DNA of 64,000 nt from JBCCMQ01 sp039179985 (GTDB lineage Bacteria > Pseudomonadota > Alphaproteobacteria > Rhodobacterales > Rhodobacteraceae): NCBI GenBank assembly GCA_039179985.1, contig JBCDED010000005.1, positions 18,862 to 82,861 on the forward strand, in the 5' to 3' direction. The notes under the pieces were generated by a model, which saw only the letters and a program-made list of their open reading frames with translations, ran no database searches and had not been told where the DNA came from. Below are positions 53,844-62,386 of this stretch, piece after piece (the stretch's first letter is position 1; each line of letters begins with the position of its first letter). Made by a program: the position numbers and the translations under genes.

Positions 53844-55289
53844 ATGACCGAGGAACGGACCCTTCAAGCACCGCTTTTTGCCTGGAAAGGGCTATTTTTG
53901 TCGGCGCTCGTGGCCCTGGTTCTATGCTGGCCCATGTGGCTGACGGGATCGGTCTATGTCTCAGAGGATACCGGCAGCTACATCCGGGCGGGGCAGGAGA
54001 TCTGGGATATCCTTTTGAGCCTCCTGCCCGCAGGAACGCCGGAGGCAAATGGGACGGCCGGCACGGGCGCCGACGCGCCAATCGCGGACCGCCTGCAGGC
54101 CGACGATGAGCCCCGGTTCGGCCGGTCCATTGCCTATTCGGCTTTCGTTTACCCTGTCATCAGCTTTTTCGGGCCACTTGGCCTGGCGATGGCGCAGGGA
54201 ATGCTCGTTGTCTTTGCCTGCCTCGCGCTCCTGGACCGGGCGGCGCTCAGGTCGCGGGTCGTGCTTTTGGTGGGGCTCTTGGCTCTGGTTGTGTTGTCCT
54301 CGCTGCCCTGGCGGTCTGTTTACCTGATGCCGGACATCCTTGGTGCAGTCATCGTGGTCTTTGCTCTGGCGCTCACGGGGCCGTTCGATAGGTTGTCGAC
54401 TTGGCAAAAGATTACGCTGACGCTTCTGGCCGCCTTTGCCACGGCCACGCATTACGGCAACGTGCCGCTTGCGGCGGGTCTTCTCCTTTTCGTCCTTGCC
54501 GGCCGGCTCGTTCTGGCGCGGCTGACGGGCGCGGCGATCGTTGGGAGCCTTGTGGTCGTGATGGTTGCGCCGGTTACAAACCTTGCAGCGAGCGCGGTTA
54601 TCCTCGAAAAGCCGACTGCCACGCCCCTGCGTCTACCCATTCTTCTTGCGCGCTCGCTCAGGGATGGGCCCGCGGCCGCCTATCTTGCGGAGGCCTGCCC
54701 GGAAGAAAACTGGACCATGTGCGCCGCCTTCGGCGATGACGTGCCCACCTCGATCAGTGCGTTCCTCTGGGACGAAGACGGCATCCGCTCGCTCTCTGCG
54801 GAAACGGTCGACCGCATTCGCGACGAGGAATACGCGCTTTTGTGGCAAGTCTTTCTGACCTATCCGCTGGAGCAAAGCTGGTCTCTGGGCCGAAATACTG
54901 CACTGCAGATGGTGCGGGTAGGGCAGGGGCAGATGCAAGCCTACGACAATATGGCGGCCTACGGTGCCGATGGGCCGCGCGCGCCCGCAGATGTCCTGCG
55001 GTCCTTTGATCCCATTGTCGAGTGGTTCACGCTTCTGAGCGCCGCGGCGCTGATAAGCCTTTTGGCCTTTGCGCGCCCCTCGGCGCAGCAAGTGAGCCTG
55101 GTCGCCGTTCTGACGCTGGCGCTTCTGGCGAATGCGGCCATTTTCGGCGGGCTCTCGGCACCCGTCGACCGCTACCAGGCGCGTTTGTCGTGGCTTATTC
55201 CCGCGCTTCTGATCCTGATCGTGGCACAACTTACTGCCCGCAGCCGGGCGGGCCGGGCGCCGGAGTTGGAGAATATCGGTGTTTCTTGA
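53844..55289 (+). CDS. Polytopic membrane protein, possible GT-C glycosyltransferase
   Basis: A 481-residue protein with about ten predicted helices. After the first helix an external loop holds YVSEDTGSYIRAG with E41/D42, at the place where GT-C enzymes carry their catalytic acidic pair, and a second acidic segment follows in the YLMPDILGAV turn. This is suggestive, not diagnostic, and I know no named family match. Start ATG 53844 follows GGTGGG; its end overlaps the next gene by 11 nt, so it is cotranscribed with the uxs/FAD genes. Confidence 0.65.
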   Translation: MTEERTLQAPLFAWKGLFLSALVALVLCWPMWLTGSVYVSEDTGSYIRAGQEIWDILLSLLPAGTPEANGTAGTGADAPIADRLQADDEPRFGRSIAYSAFVYPVISFFGPLGLAMAQGMLVVFACLALLDRAALRSRVVLLVGLLALVVLSSLPWRSVYLMPDILGAVIVVFALALTGPFDRLSTWQKITLTLLAAFATATHYGNVPLAAGLLLFVLAGRLVLARLTGAAIVGSLVVVMVAPVTNLAASAVILEKPTATPLRLPILLARSLRDGPAAAYLAEACPEENWTMCAAFGDDVPTSISAFLWDEDGIRSLSAETVDRIRDEEYALLWQVFLTYPLEQSWSLGRNTALQMVRVGQGQMQAYDNMAAYGADGPRAPADVLRSFDPIVEWFTLLSAAALISLLAFARPSAQQVSLVAVLTLALLANAAIFGGLSAPVDRYQARLSWLIPALLILIVAQLTARSRAGRAPELENIGVS

Positions 55290-56841
55290 CGCGCGCAGCC
55301 TCCACTCCGATTTGCCGGAGATGCCCGATATCTGCATCGTCGGGGCGGGGATCGCGGGGCTAGTTCTGGCGCGGGCGCTGGCGGAGAGCGGGCTGTCGGT
55401 CTGGTTGCTCGAAAGCGGCGGCAAGAAGGTGGAGCGGAGGCCGCAGTCCCTTAATGAGGGGCGATCGAACCTGGGGGACTATCCCTTCGTCAGCTCCCGC
55501 GTGCGCGCCTTCGGCGGCACATCAACGCGCTGGACAGGCGCCTGTGTCGAGCTCGACCCCGGCGATTTCGATGCGCGTGACTGGGTCCCGCACAGCGGCT
55601 GGCCCTTTGGGAAAGAAGAACTGGACGACCACTACGCCGCCGCACGCGCGGACTTCGGCATCTCTCCGGTGCCGCACTATGATGCACATCTGGCCCGCTC
55701 GCCTTTGAACGGAAGCGACCTGGAAGCCAGAACCGTCGCCTATAGTGCACCCCTTGATATTGGCCGCCGGTACAAAAAACTGGTAGCGGAGTCGCGGACT
55801 GTTCACTGCGTTCTGAACGCGACAGTGACCGAGCTTTTCCTGAGCGCCTGCGGCACGCGCGTCGCCCGCGTCGCCTGCGCAACGCCCGACGGCGACAGCT
55901 TCGAGGTAACCGCCCGGGCCGTGGTCCTGGCGTCGGGCGGGATCGAAAACGCGCGGCTCTTGCTTGCGTCGAACGCGACGCATATTCGCGGGCTTGGCAA
56001 CATCCACGACACCCTGGGCCGCTATCATATGGAGCACCCGATCAAGGTCGTGGGCGTTCTGCCCATTGGGGACCGGGCAGGTGACCTGCGCGATTTCACC
56101 AACCGCAGGGTCGTGAACGGCACCGAAGTGCAGGGCACGTTCGGTCTGTCCCGCGCAACACGCCGGCGCGAAAGCCTTTTTGACATGCATCTCAGGGCCT
56201 ATCGCTACAGCGCCCTTGAGGATGACCCCGCGATCATTCGGGGCAAGCGTGCCACGGCGCCGGAGGCCTCCGGCGCCAGACGCCAACGGGACATCGCCCG
56301 CGATATGCTGGCTGCCCTGCGTCCGCAGTCCGCGGCTTACCTGGGCTGGCATCTGCGCAACAAGCTCTGCGAACGCGCGTCTTTCGACCATGTCCGCTTC
56401 ATGGCCTTTGTCGAGCAGGAGCCGGACCCGGAGAACCGGATCATGCTCGCCAACGATCGCGACCGCTTTGATAAGCCGCTGCCGCATCTGTCTATCCGCG
56501 AAAGCGAAACGATGCAGCGCAGCGTCCGACTTACCATGTCTTTGATGGAGAAAGCGCTCTTGGCGGCCGGGTTCGGGCGCCTGCGTCACGGCGACGACGC
56601 GCTGGCGCATCTGACGGCCTATGATGCCTACGGACTTCACCAAATGGGCTCTACCCGAATGTCCGATAATCCGCGGCACGGGGTCGTGGACCGGAATTGC
56701 CGGATCCACGGGCTGTCCAATGCCTTTGTCGCCGGAAGCTCGGTTTTTCCGACGGGCGGTGCATCAAACCCGACCTGGACAATTGCTGCACTCGCGCGCC
56801 GCCTTGCGCGGCATCTTGAAAAGGAGGTACCCGCGCTTTGA
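55279..56841 (+). CDS. GMC-family FAD-dependent oxidoreductase
   Basis: A 520-residue flavoenzyme. The FAD loop ICIVGAGIAGLVLARALAESG lies at 18-38, followed by RAFGGTSTRWTGACVELDP and the C-terminal GLHQMGSTRMS and GGASNPTWTIAALARRLA, which are typical of GMC/glucose-methanol-choline-like enzymes. It may oxidise a sugar or alcohol group of the glycan. Start is GTG 55279, overlapping the preceding gene by 11 nt. Confidence 0.87.
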   Translation: MFLDARSLHSDLPEMPDICIVGAGIAGLVLARALAESGLSVWLLESGGKKVERRPQSLNEGRSNLGDYPFVSSRVRAFGGTSTRWTGACVELDPGDFDARDWVPHSGWPFGKEELDDHYAAARADFGISPVPHYDAHLARSPLNGSDLEARTVAYSAPLDIGRRYKKLVAESRTVHCVLNATVTELFLSACGTRVARVACATPDGDSFEVTARAVVLASGGIENARLLLASNATHIRGLGNIHDTLGRYHMEHPIKVVGVLPIGDRAGDLRDFTNRRVVNGTEVQGTFGLSRATRRRESLFDMHLRAYRYSALEDDPAIIRGKRATAPEASGARRQRDIARDMLAALRPQSAAYLGWHLRNKLCERASFDHVRFMAFVEQEPDPENRIMLANDRDRFDKPLPHLSIRESETMQRSVRLTMSLMEKALLAAGFGRLRHGDDALAHLTAYDAYGLHQMGSTRMSDNPRHGVVDRNCRIHGLSNAFVAGSSVFPTGGASNPTWTIAALARRLARHLEKEVPAL

Positions 56842-56902
56842 CGCCGACCGTTTCCCCGGCCCCTGGCCACCCGAAAAGAGATCCCGTGAAGGAGACAGAC
56901 CT

Positions 56903-57895
56903 ATGAGTTCAGAGCCCAAACTCTCGATGATGCTCGTCACGAAAGACAGCTACGAGACCAGCCGCCGGACGATTGGCTGCCTTCTGGAACAGACCGTCCT
57001 GGGCGACATAGAACTGGTCATTGTTTGCCCGTCCCGCGAAGGACTGGACCCCGAGATGGACGAGATTGAGCAATTCGGCTGTTACCAGATCGTAGAAACC
57101 GGCGCGGCCTATTCCAGCGGCCAGATGGTCGCCGCAGGGATCGTTGCGGCCCGCGCGCCAGGCGTCATGTATCTTGAAGAGCATAACTTCCCGCCGCCCC
57201 GTGTTGCGGAAGTGGCCATTCGCGAACTTGTGGACAACGGGCGGCCGGCGATCGGTTTTCCGATGGTGCCCGCAAACCCGGGACTGGTGGCCTGGTCGCA
57301 TCTCTTCGGACAGTTCGCCACGGCGGTTGCGCCCGTGAAGGCGGGACCGGTCGACCGGATCGGTGGCCACCATGCCGCATACCGCAAGGACGCCCTGGCC
57401 CCATACCAGAACAATCTGACCCATGTGATGGATAACGAAGCGGTTATGCACGAGGATTTTCGCCGACGCGGTGTCCCGATGTATATGACTGAAGACGTGG
57501 TGATCCCCCATACCCAGGTGTCAGACTTCCGCGAATACTGCCGGCACGAATACCTGGCGCAGCGCATTTTCGGTGCGGCACGCGCCAAGGTGCTCGACTG
57601 GTCACTGGCGCGGCGGCTGATTTATGCGGCGGGCTTTCCTTTAATCCCGTTCGTCCGAATGGGGCGCAGCGTCTGGCATATCCGGCGGACGGGCCGCACG
57701 CGGGAGCTTCTGCCTCAGATCTTGCCGGTGATGCTCGCGGCCAATACCTGCGGCGCTTTTGGCGAAGCCCTCGGATATATCTTCGGCGACACCGAAGCAA
57801 TGAACGCAGACCGTATGGAGCTGGAACTGGACCGCTACGCCTTCGTCCGCGAAGAAGACCGCCGCAAGGCACGTGAGGCCGGTTTGACGACCTAG
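56903..57895 (+). CDS. GT2-family glycosyltransferase, EEH variant (paralogue B)
   Basis: A 330-residue enzyme paralogous to the product of 48302-49291. It has MLVTKDSYETSRRTIGCLLEQ at the N-terminus, LEEHNFP in place of DxD, VDRIGGHHAAYRKDALAPY, and the shared C-terminal GEALGYIFGD motif. AAGGAG precedes ATG 56903. Last gene of the plus-strand glycan run. The two paralogues probably use the same type of donor at different linkages. Confidence 0.85.
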   Translation: MSSEPKLSMMLVTKDSYETSRRTIGCLLEQTVLGDIELVIVCPSREGLDPEMDEIEQFGCYQIVETGAAYSSGQMVAAGIVAARAPGVMYLEEHNFPPPRVAEVAIRELVDNGRPAIGFPMVPANPGLVAWSHLFGQFATAVAPVKAGPVDRIGGHHAAYRKDALAPYQNNLTHVMDNEAVMHEDFRRRGVPMYMTEDVVIPHTQVSDFREYCRHEYLAQRIFGAARAKVLDWSLARRLIYAAGFPLIPFVRMGRSVWHIRRTGRTRELLPQILPVMLAANTCGAFGEALGYIFGDTEAMNADRMELELDRYAFVREEDRRKAREAGLTT

Positions 57896-58046
57896 GCCCG
57901 GTTCACCGGGGCGGCGTTGCGGGCGCACGAGAAGCATGTCTTCCCTGAAAGGGACTTGGACGTATTTCCAGAAGCTGCCTTTGGATCAATGCCAGCCGCG
58001 GGGTCTTCGGACTCAGAAAGAAGATCTCCGACCTGATTGCGTGGGC

Positions 58047-58070
58047 GGCTAGCTCACCGAAAGGCTAGCC
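58047..58070. terminator. Possible hairpin at the 3' end of the RTX gene
   Basis: GGCTAGC (58047-58053) and GCTAGCC (58064-58070) form a 7-bp stem with a 10-nt loop that includes the stop codon of the minus-strand RTX gene. There is no U-tract on either side, so termination is only a possibility. Confidence 0.3.
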
Positions 58071-59417
58071 AATCAGAAAGTCGACCTCGGACGCATCGGT
58101 TACGCCAGTGAGCTTGATCTCGTCGCGGCCGAGTTCGATGTAAAGACTGCCTTTCTTGACGTAGGACCTTTCCTCGATATCAAAGCCCGCACCCACGCCT
58201 TCAATGAGCAGCGTATCCTGATTGACGTTGAAATCGACGATACGGTCCGAGCCGGTGCCCTTTCGGAGAACAAAGGTGTCGCGGCCGCCGCCGCCCATCA
58301 GAACGTCGCGGTCGCCGCCACCATAAAGCCGGTCGGAATGGGTGCCGCCCTCCAGCCGGTCTTTGCCAGCGCCGCCAGACAGATTGTCAGCGCCGCCATC
58401 GCCCCTAAGAATGTCATCGCCGTTCTTGCCTTTGAGCGTGTCGCCGCCTTCGCCGCCTTCCAACTGGTCGTCGTCCCGACCGCCGGACAGCATATCCGCG
58501 CCCCAGTCGCCATTCAGCTTGTCTCGGCCGCGTCCTCCCTCCAGCACGTCGTTGCCGGCGCCGCCGTCTAGCCGGTCGTTGTCGCGCCCTCCGGACAACC
58601 TGTCCGCCCCCAGGTCACCCATCAATCGGTCTCTTCCGTCTCCACCATCCAGCACATCGGCGCCACCGCCGCCGTTGAAAACGTCTTTTCCGTCGCCGCC
58701 AATCATGGTCTCGTTCGACGCGGTTCCCGTGTGCTTGTCGTTCGCGTCCGTACCCTTGAAGTAGCTGCCGATCAGTTTGGGAGCAGCGTCCGCATAGTGT
58801 TCGATCGATGATCGGCTCAAACCGTGGGTTTCGCTTGGCCCGTCTTTCTGGATATGGATCTGGTCAATCCCGGCCATGTGCGAGCGGCCGGTAAGGCCAA
58901 GTTCGAACACGCCGTCGTTGGCGTCTATGTCATCCTGCGTGACCGAGAAGGTCGCGTCGATGTGGCCAGAGTGCAAATCCAGTCGCTTGCCGAACTGGAA
59001 TTCCTCACGATCGCCGTGAAAGTACAACTTTGCCCACTCCTCGCCGGGCATCTCCACGTAGAAGTCATTGTTCTTGTCGCCTTCTTCGCCTGTTTCCGGA
59101 CGGATCGTCCGCAGGGTCAGGTGATAGGTGCCTGGCTCGTCGATCTCGAAGTAATACGTGAGCGGCGCGGTGCGTTCCTCACCCGCGCTCGATGGGGAGT
59201 ACTCGTTTGGGCCTTTCCAAATCAGAACGCCCTTGCCCGACGCGCCGGGCACCTTTGTGGAAAGATGCCAGTGTTTGTTGGCGGCGCTGTGGGTGTAGTC
59301 CAGCGTGCCGTTCTCGGCTTCCATCACTACCAGCCCGTCTTCCATCTTAGCGACGACAGGCTGGCTGCGTTCTTGGAACTTGTCGGTCTTGCGGGCCCAG
59401 GACGGCAAAAGAGACAT
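58065..59417 (-). CDS. RTX calcium-binding protein with N-terminal carbohydrate-binding-like domain
   Basis: A 450-residue secreted protein without a Sec signal, as expected for type I secretion. Residues about 30-190 form a beta-rich domain that recalls CBM6/CBM35 modules (VVMEAENGTLDYT, YYFEIDEPGTYHLTLR, FELGLTGRSHMAGIDQIHI). Residues about 235-390 carry at least a dozen RTX nonapeptides of the form GGxGxDxLx. The C-terminal 50 residues (DRIVDFNVNQDTLLIEG ...) look like the secretion/folding module. ATG 59417 has GGAG upstream; the ORF's 5' extension is not protein-like. It probably binds the locally made polysaccharide; no T1SS genes are in the window. Confidence 0.9.
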   Translation of the reverse strand: MSLLPSWARKTDKFQERSQPVVAKMEDGLVVMEAENGTLDYTHSAANKHWHLSTKVPGASGKGVLIWKGPNEYSPSSAGEERTAPLTYYFEIDEPGTYHLTLRTIRPETGEEGDKNNDFYVEMPGEEWAKLYFHGDREEFQFGKRLDLHSGHIDATFSVTQDDIDANDGVFELGLTGRSHMAGIDQIHIQKDGPSETHGLSRSSIEHYADAAPKLIGSYFKGTDANDKHTGTASNETMIGGDGKDVFNGGGGADVLDGGDGRDRLMGDLGADRLSGGRDNDRLDGGAGNDVLEGGRGRDKLNGDWGADMLSGGRDDDQLEGGEGGDTLKGKNGDDILRGDGGADNLSGGAGKDRLEGGTHSDRLYGGGDRDVLMGGGGRDTFVLRKGTGSDRIVDFNVNQDTLLIEGVGAGFDIEERSYVKKGSLYIELGRDEIKLTGVTDASEVDFLIG

Positions 59418-59701
59418 CGTAAACTCCACTCTTGAAATCTGAGGCGTAGAATGGGGCCAAATGTGGCAATATGTGGGCTTACGTGCGCATTTAAACGGCG
59501 CCGTTGCCGGTTTTGGTTGAATTCTTGTAAGCAGCACAACCGTTTCTGATCGGGAAACCGGCACCCAATGAGCAAGAAAGGCCCATTCGTGGTGATCACT
59601 CTCATCCCCGAAAAACCGTAAATCAGAAAGAAATCGCGGAAAACCCGGAAGACATTCGCGGGGACCGTTCACACATCGTTGCAAAATTGGCGAGGAAGCT
59701 C

Positions 59702-60160
59702 ATGTCCGGCGACTCAGGTGTGTTCAGCGCTGGCATGGCGCGGGTTTTGGCCGACCAGGCCGTGTTGTCTTACGAGGCACTGGTGCTTCTGTCGGCCATG
59801 CCCGACAAGACTTCGCCGAACGTCCGCGCCGTTCTCGAAGCCGACTATACGGCCATCTGCGGCTTTGCCTGGCGTATCGCCAATGCAATCCGCACCCATG
59901 GGGGCGTAATGCCGAAGGACCTTGGCGAAATTGTCGACATGTCCTCCATCAAACGCCTTGAGACGTCTGATGACACCCGACTCCTCCTCCGCAACTATCT
60001 CAACAGCCACAGGGTTGTGGCCGAAGGCCTGCGGTTCATGGCAACGCTCATGGGCACGCGTTACCCGGGTGACAGCGAGGAACTGTTTTTCGCCCTCCAG
60101 AGCTACCATGATGGCGCGATCAAACGGATTGGGGCATTGCTTGACGAGGATGGGACCTAG
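59702..60160 (+). CDS. Small helical protein, unknown function
   Basis: A 152-residue, probably all-helical protein (LADQAVLSYEALVLLSAMPDKTSPNVRAVLEADYTAI through ALLDEDGT). No cysteine except C56-like position, no signal peptide, no membrane helix. GAGGAAG precedes ATG 59702. It is tail-to-tail with the LysR gene at 60157, overlapping by 4 nt. I cannot assign a family; a four-helix-bundle protein is conceivable. Confidence 0.6.
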   Translation: MSGDSGVFSAGMARVLADQAVLSYEALVLLSAMPDKTSPNVRAVLEADYTAICGFAWRIANAIRTHGGVMPKDLGEIVDMSSIKRLETSDDTRLLLRNYLNSHRVVAEGLRFMATLMGTRYPGDSEELFFALQSYHDGAIKRIGALLDEDGT

Positions 60161-61077
60161 GCATTGGAGCCACGGGTGGACAGTTCCGGGAAGGGACGCA
60201 CTTTGAGGATGTGCTCTTCAAAGAAGTCCGAGAAATGCGCGACAAGAGGAGGCAACCGGTCGTAGGGTGGGTAGTAGAGGGTCAGCCAGATATCGGGAAC
60301 ATTCCAGGCCTCAAGGATCGTTACAAGTTCGCCCCGCCGAAGACCGCTTTCGACAATGAACCGGGGCAGAACCGCGATGCCATCCGAACCCAGCATTCCT
60401 GCCAGTAGATCGCCGTTGTTCGCGCCGAGGCGACTGCCGGCCCTGATACGGCGCGTCCGGCCGCCACTGGTCAGATCCCAGCTTTCGCTGGTGCCGCCGG
60501 CGTCAAACGCATAACACGCCGCCTCGTCTATTTCTTCTGGCGACCGCGCCCCTGCCCAGGGCGAGCCCGCGCCGGTGACCACGACCCGCTCCACATGGCA
60601 GATCTTCCGCCAGATGGTCGACTTGTCGCTCGGTGGTTCGGAAATGCGAATGGCCAAGTCGTAGGTACCTTCCATGATATCGACGAAGGTATCGGTAAGT
60701 GTCGTCGAAACGCTGACGTCCTCATGGGCGCCGATGTAGTCGCTCAGGATCCGTGGCAGGACACGGCTGCCGAAAGACATGGGCGCGGTCAGGCGTAGCC
60801 GTCCGCTGGGTCTGTCCGAGGTGCACTGAACTTCCTGTTTGGCGGCATCGAAGCTCACAACCAGGGGCGCCACGCGGGCGGCATAGGCGGCCCCGGCGGA
60901 GGTCAGCGACACCTGGCGCGTCGTGCGCACCAGAAGCTGCACGCCCAGATCCGCCTCCAGCGCTGCCACCGCCCGGGTCACCGACGCCGGCGTGATGCCA
61001 AGAACCCGGCCGGCGGCGGCAAAGCCACCGAGTTCCGTGACCGCCAGAAAGGCGCGAATGGCGCGCAAATCATCCAT
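60157..61077 (-). CDS. LysR-family transcriptional regulator
   Basis: A 306-residue regulator: N-terminal winged helix (MDDLRAIRAFLAVTELGGFAAAGRVLGITPASVTRAVAALEADLG over residues 1-45) and a two-lobed effector domain. It is of the CrgA/DmlR-like subgroup with VTRTTRQVSLTSAGAAYAARV-like wing. Divergent from the XapX/hydrolase/amidohydrolase genes, it most likely controls them; a T-N11-A type box lies 7 nt upstream of its start. Confidence 0.9.
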   Translation of the reverse strand: MDDLRAIRAFLAVTELGGFAAAGRVLGITPASVTRAVAALEADLGVQLLVRTTRQVSLTSAGAAYAARVAPLVVSFDAAKQEVQCTSDRPSGRLRLTAPMSFGSRVLPRILSDYIGAHEDVSVSTTLTDTFVDIMEGTYDLAIRISEPPSDKSTIWRKICHVERVVVTGAGSPWAGARSPEEIDEAACYAFDAGGTSESWDLTSGGRTRRIRAGSRLGANNGDLLAGMLGSDGIAVLPRFIVESGLRRGELVTILEAWNVPDIWLTLYYPPYDRLPPLVAHFSDFFEEHILKVRPFPELSTRGSNA

Positions 61078-61083
61078 GGGCGG

Positions 61084-61106
61084 ATTATTACGTGAACTGC
61101 AATAAT
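61084..61106. promoter_or_regulatory. LysR-type binding box (T-N11-A)
   Basis: ATTATT (61084-61089) and AATAAT (61101-61106) are a perfect 6-bp inverted repeat with an 11-nt spacer, exactly the T-N11-A architecture of LysR sites. It lies 7 nt before the start of the divergent regulator gene. Confidence 0.6.
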
Positions 61107-61298
61107 GAACTCAAGTTGCCTGACGTTCTCTTTCGCGGTTGGCGGCGCATATTCCCCGTAACGGCTCAGAGCCGTGAGGAAAAAAGCCGCAAGGACCGTC
61201 AGTTTTTCAGAACGCATCGTGTGGAAACTTTGAAGCAAGCGAACCCAACACCGCTTACCTGCGATCCAAGCAAAGACTGACAGATCAAGGAGGACGAC

Positions 61299-61553
61299 AT
61301 GCATTGGCATCCCTATGCCATTTCTTTGTGTATCGGGCTCGCAGTGGGCATCGCCTACGGACTTTTGTCCGTCCGCTCGCCCGCGCCGCCGATCATCGCT
61401 CTTCTGGGGCTGCTCGGCATGCTTGCCGGCGAAGCCGCCGTGCAGTGGCTGCGCGGCCATTCCGATGCCGTGGCCCAAGCGCTGCACCTTAAGTCCTTTG
61501 CTGTGTCCGAGGCCGAAAAGCCCACCGACACGGTCAAGAGAGAAACCGTTTGA
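61299..61553 (+). CDS. XapX-domain membrane protein
   Basis: An 84-residue protein with two helices (AISLCIGLAVGIAYGLLSV and PIIALLGLLGMLAGEAAVQWL). The pattern RSPAPPIIALLGLLGMLAGE is the XapX domain. XapX proteins are often found before cysteine hydrolases and amidohydrolases under LysR control, as here. AAGGAGG precedes ATG 61299. Function is unknown, perhaps a small permease. Confidence 0.85.
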   Translation: MHWHPYAISLCIGLAVGIAYGLLSVRSPAPPIIALLGLLGMLAGEAAVQWLRGHSDAVAQALHLKSFAVSEAEKPTDTVKRETV

Positions 61554-61586
61554 CCTTCAGACCCAAGACCCAAGGAGAGTTCTAAA

Positions 61587-62234
61587 ATGTCCAAACACGA
61601 AATGATCACGCCTGACAACGCGGCCCTCGTCCTGATTGACTTCCAGCCTGCCATGTTCCAGGGCGTCGAAAGCCACGACCGTCTGTCGGTGATGCACAAC
61701 GTCCAGACGCTCGCCAAAGGGGCCAAGCTTTTCGGCCTGCCCACGGTGATCTCCACCGTCGCCAAGGACAGTTTTTCCGGCCCCTTCATGCCCGAAGTGA
61801 CCGATTTGTTCCCGGACCACGAGATTGTTGACCGCACCTCGATCAACTCCTGGCTAGACGCGAATTTCCGTGCCGCCGTTGAGGCGACCGGGCGCAAGAA
61901 AATCGTCCTGGCCGGTCTCTGGACCGAGGCTTGCGTGATGTTCCCGACCCTCGACCTGCTGCGCGAAGGGTACGAGGTCTACATCCCCGCCGACGCCTGT
62001 GGCGACGTGACGCCCGAGGCCCATGAACGTGCCATGGACCGTCTGGTACAGGCCGGTGCCGTACCGATGACTTCGCTGCAGTATGTCTTTGAACTTCAGC
62101 AGGACTGGGCACGCGGCGAGACCTACGATGGCGTCATGGAGATACTGAAGGCGCATACGCCTTACGGTATCCAGGTCCGTTTCTCGAAGTGGGCTCTTGG
62201 CGAGCACGCTTCCGAAGCAGGCGTTGCCGCCTAA
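61587..62234 (+). CDS. Isochorismatase-family cysteine hydrolase
   Basis: A 215-residue enzyme of the cysteine hydrolase superfamily. Catalytic D18 (LVLIDFQPAMF) and C116 (LWTEACVMFP) are in place, with the conserved cis-peptide region just before the cysteine. Members act on nicotinamide, ureidoacrylate, isochorismate or simple amides; the amidohydrolase neighbour makes an amide or imide substrate likely. AAGGAG precedes ATG 61587. Confidence 0.88.
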   Translation: MSKHEMITPDNAALVLIDFQPAMFQGVESHDRLSVMHNVQTLAKGAKLFGLPTVISTVAKDSFSGPFMPEVTDLFPDHEIVDRTSINSWLDANFRAAVEATGRKKIVLAGLWTEACVMFPTLDLLREGYEVYIPADACGDVTPEAHERAMDRLVQAGAVPMTSLQYVFELQQDWARGETYDGVMEILKAHTPYGIQVRFSKWALGEHASEAGVAA

Positions 62235-62274
62235 GCCACTCGGGCCGAAAGGCCAAAGACCAGGGCAGAGTTTT

Positions 62275-62302
62275 CCGCCGGTGATCTCCTCCCCGCCGGC
62301 GG
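62275..62302 (+). terminator. Hairpin between hydrolase and amidohydrolase genes
   Basis: CCGCCGG (62275-62281) pairs perfectly with CCGGCGG (62296-62302) across a 14-nt loop, followed by GCTCTTTCCTT. It may be a partial terminator or attenuator that lowers amidohydrolase expression; the T-run is short. Confidence 0.4.
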
Positions 62303-62386
62303 GCTCTTTCCTTGCGTCTTAGACGGCGGGGTGCCTCGCGATGGGCGCTCCGCTTTGGAACCCAATTCAGATCTTAGGAGACCCTG

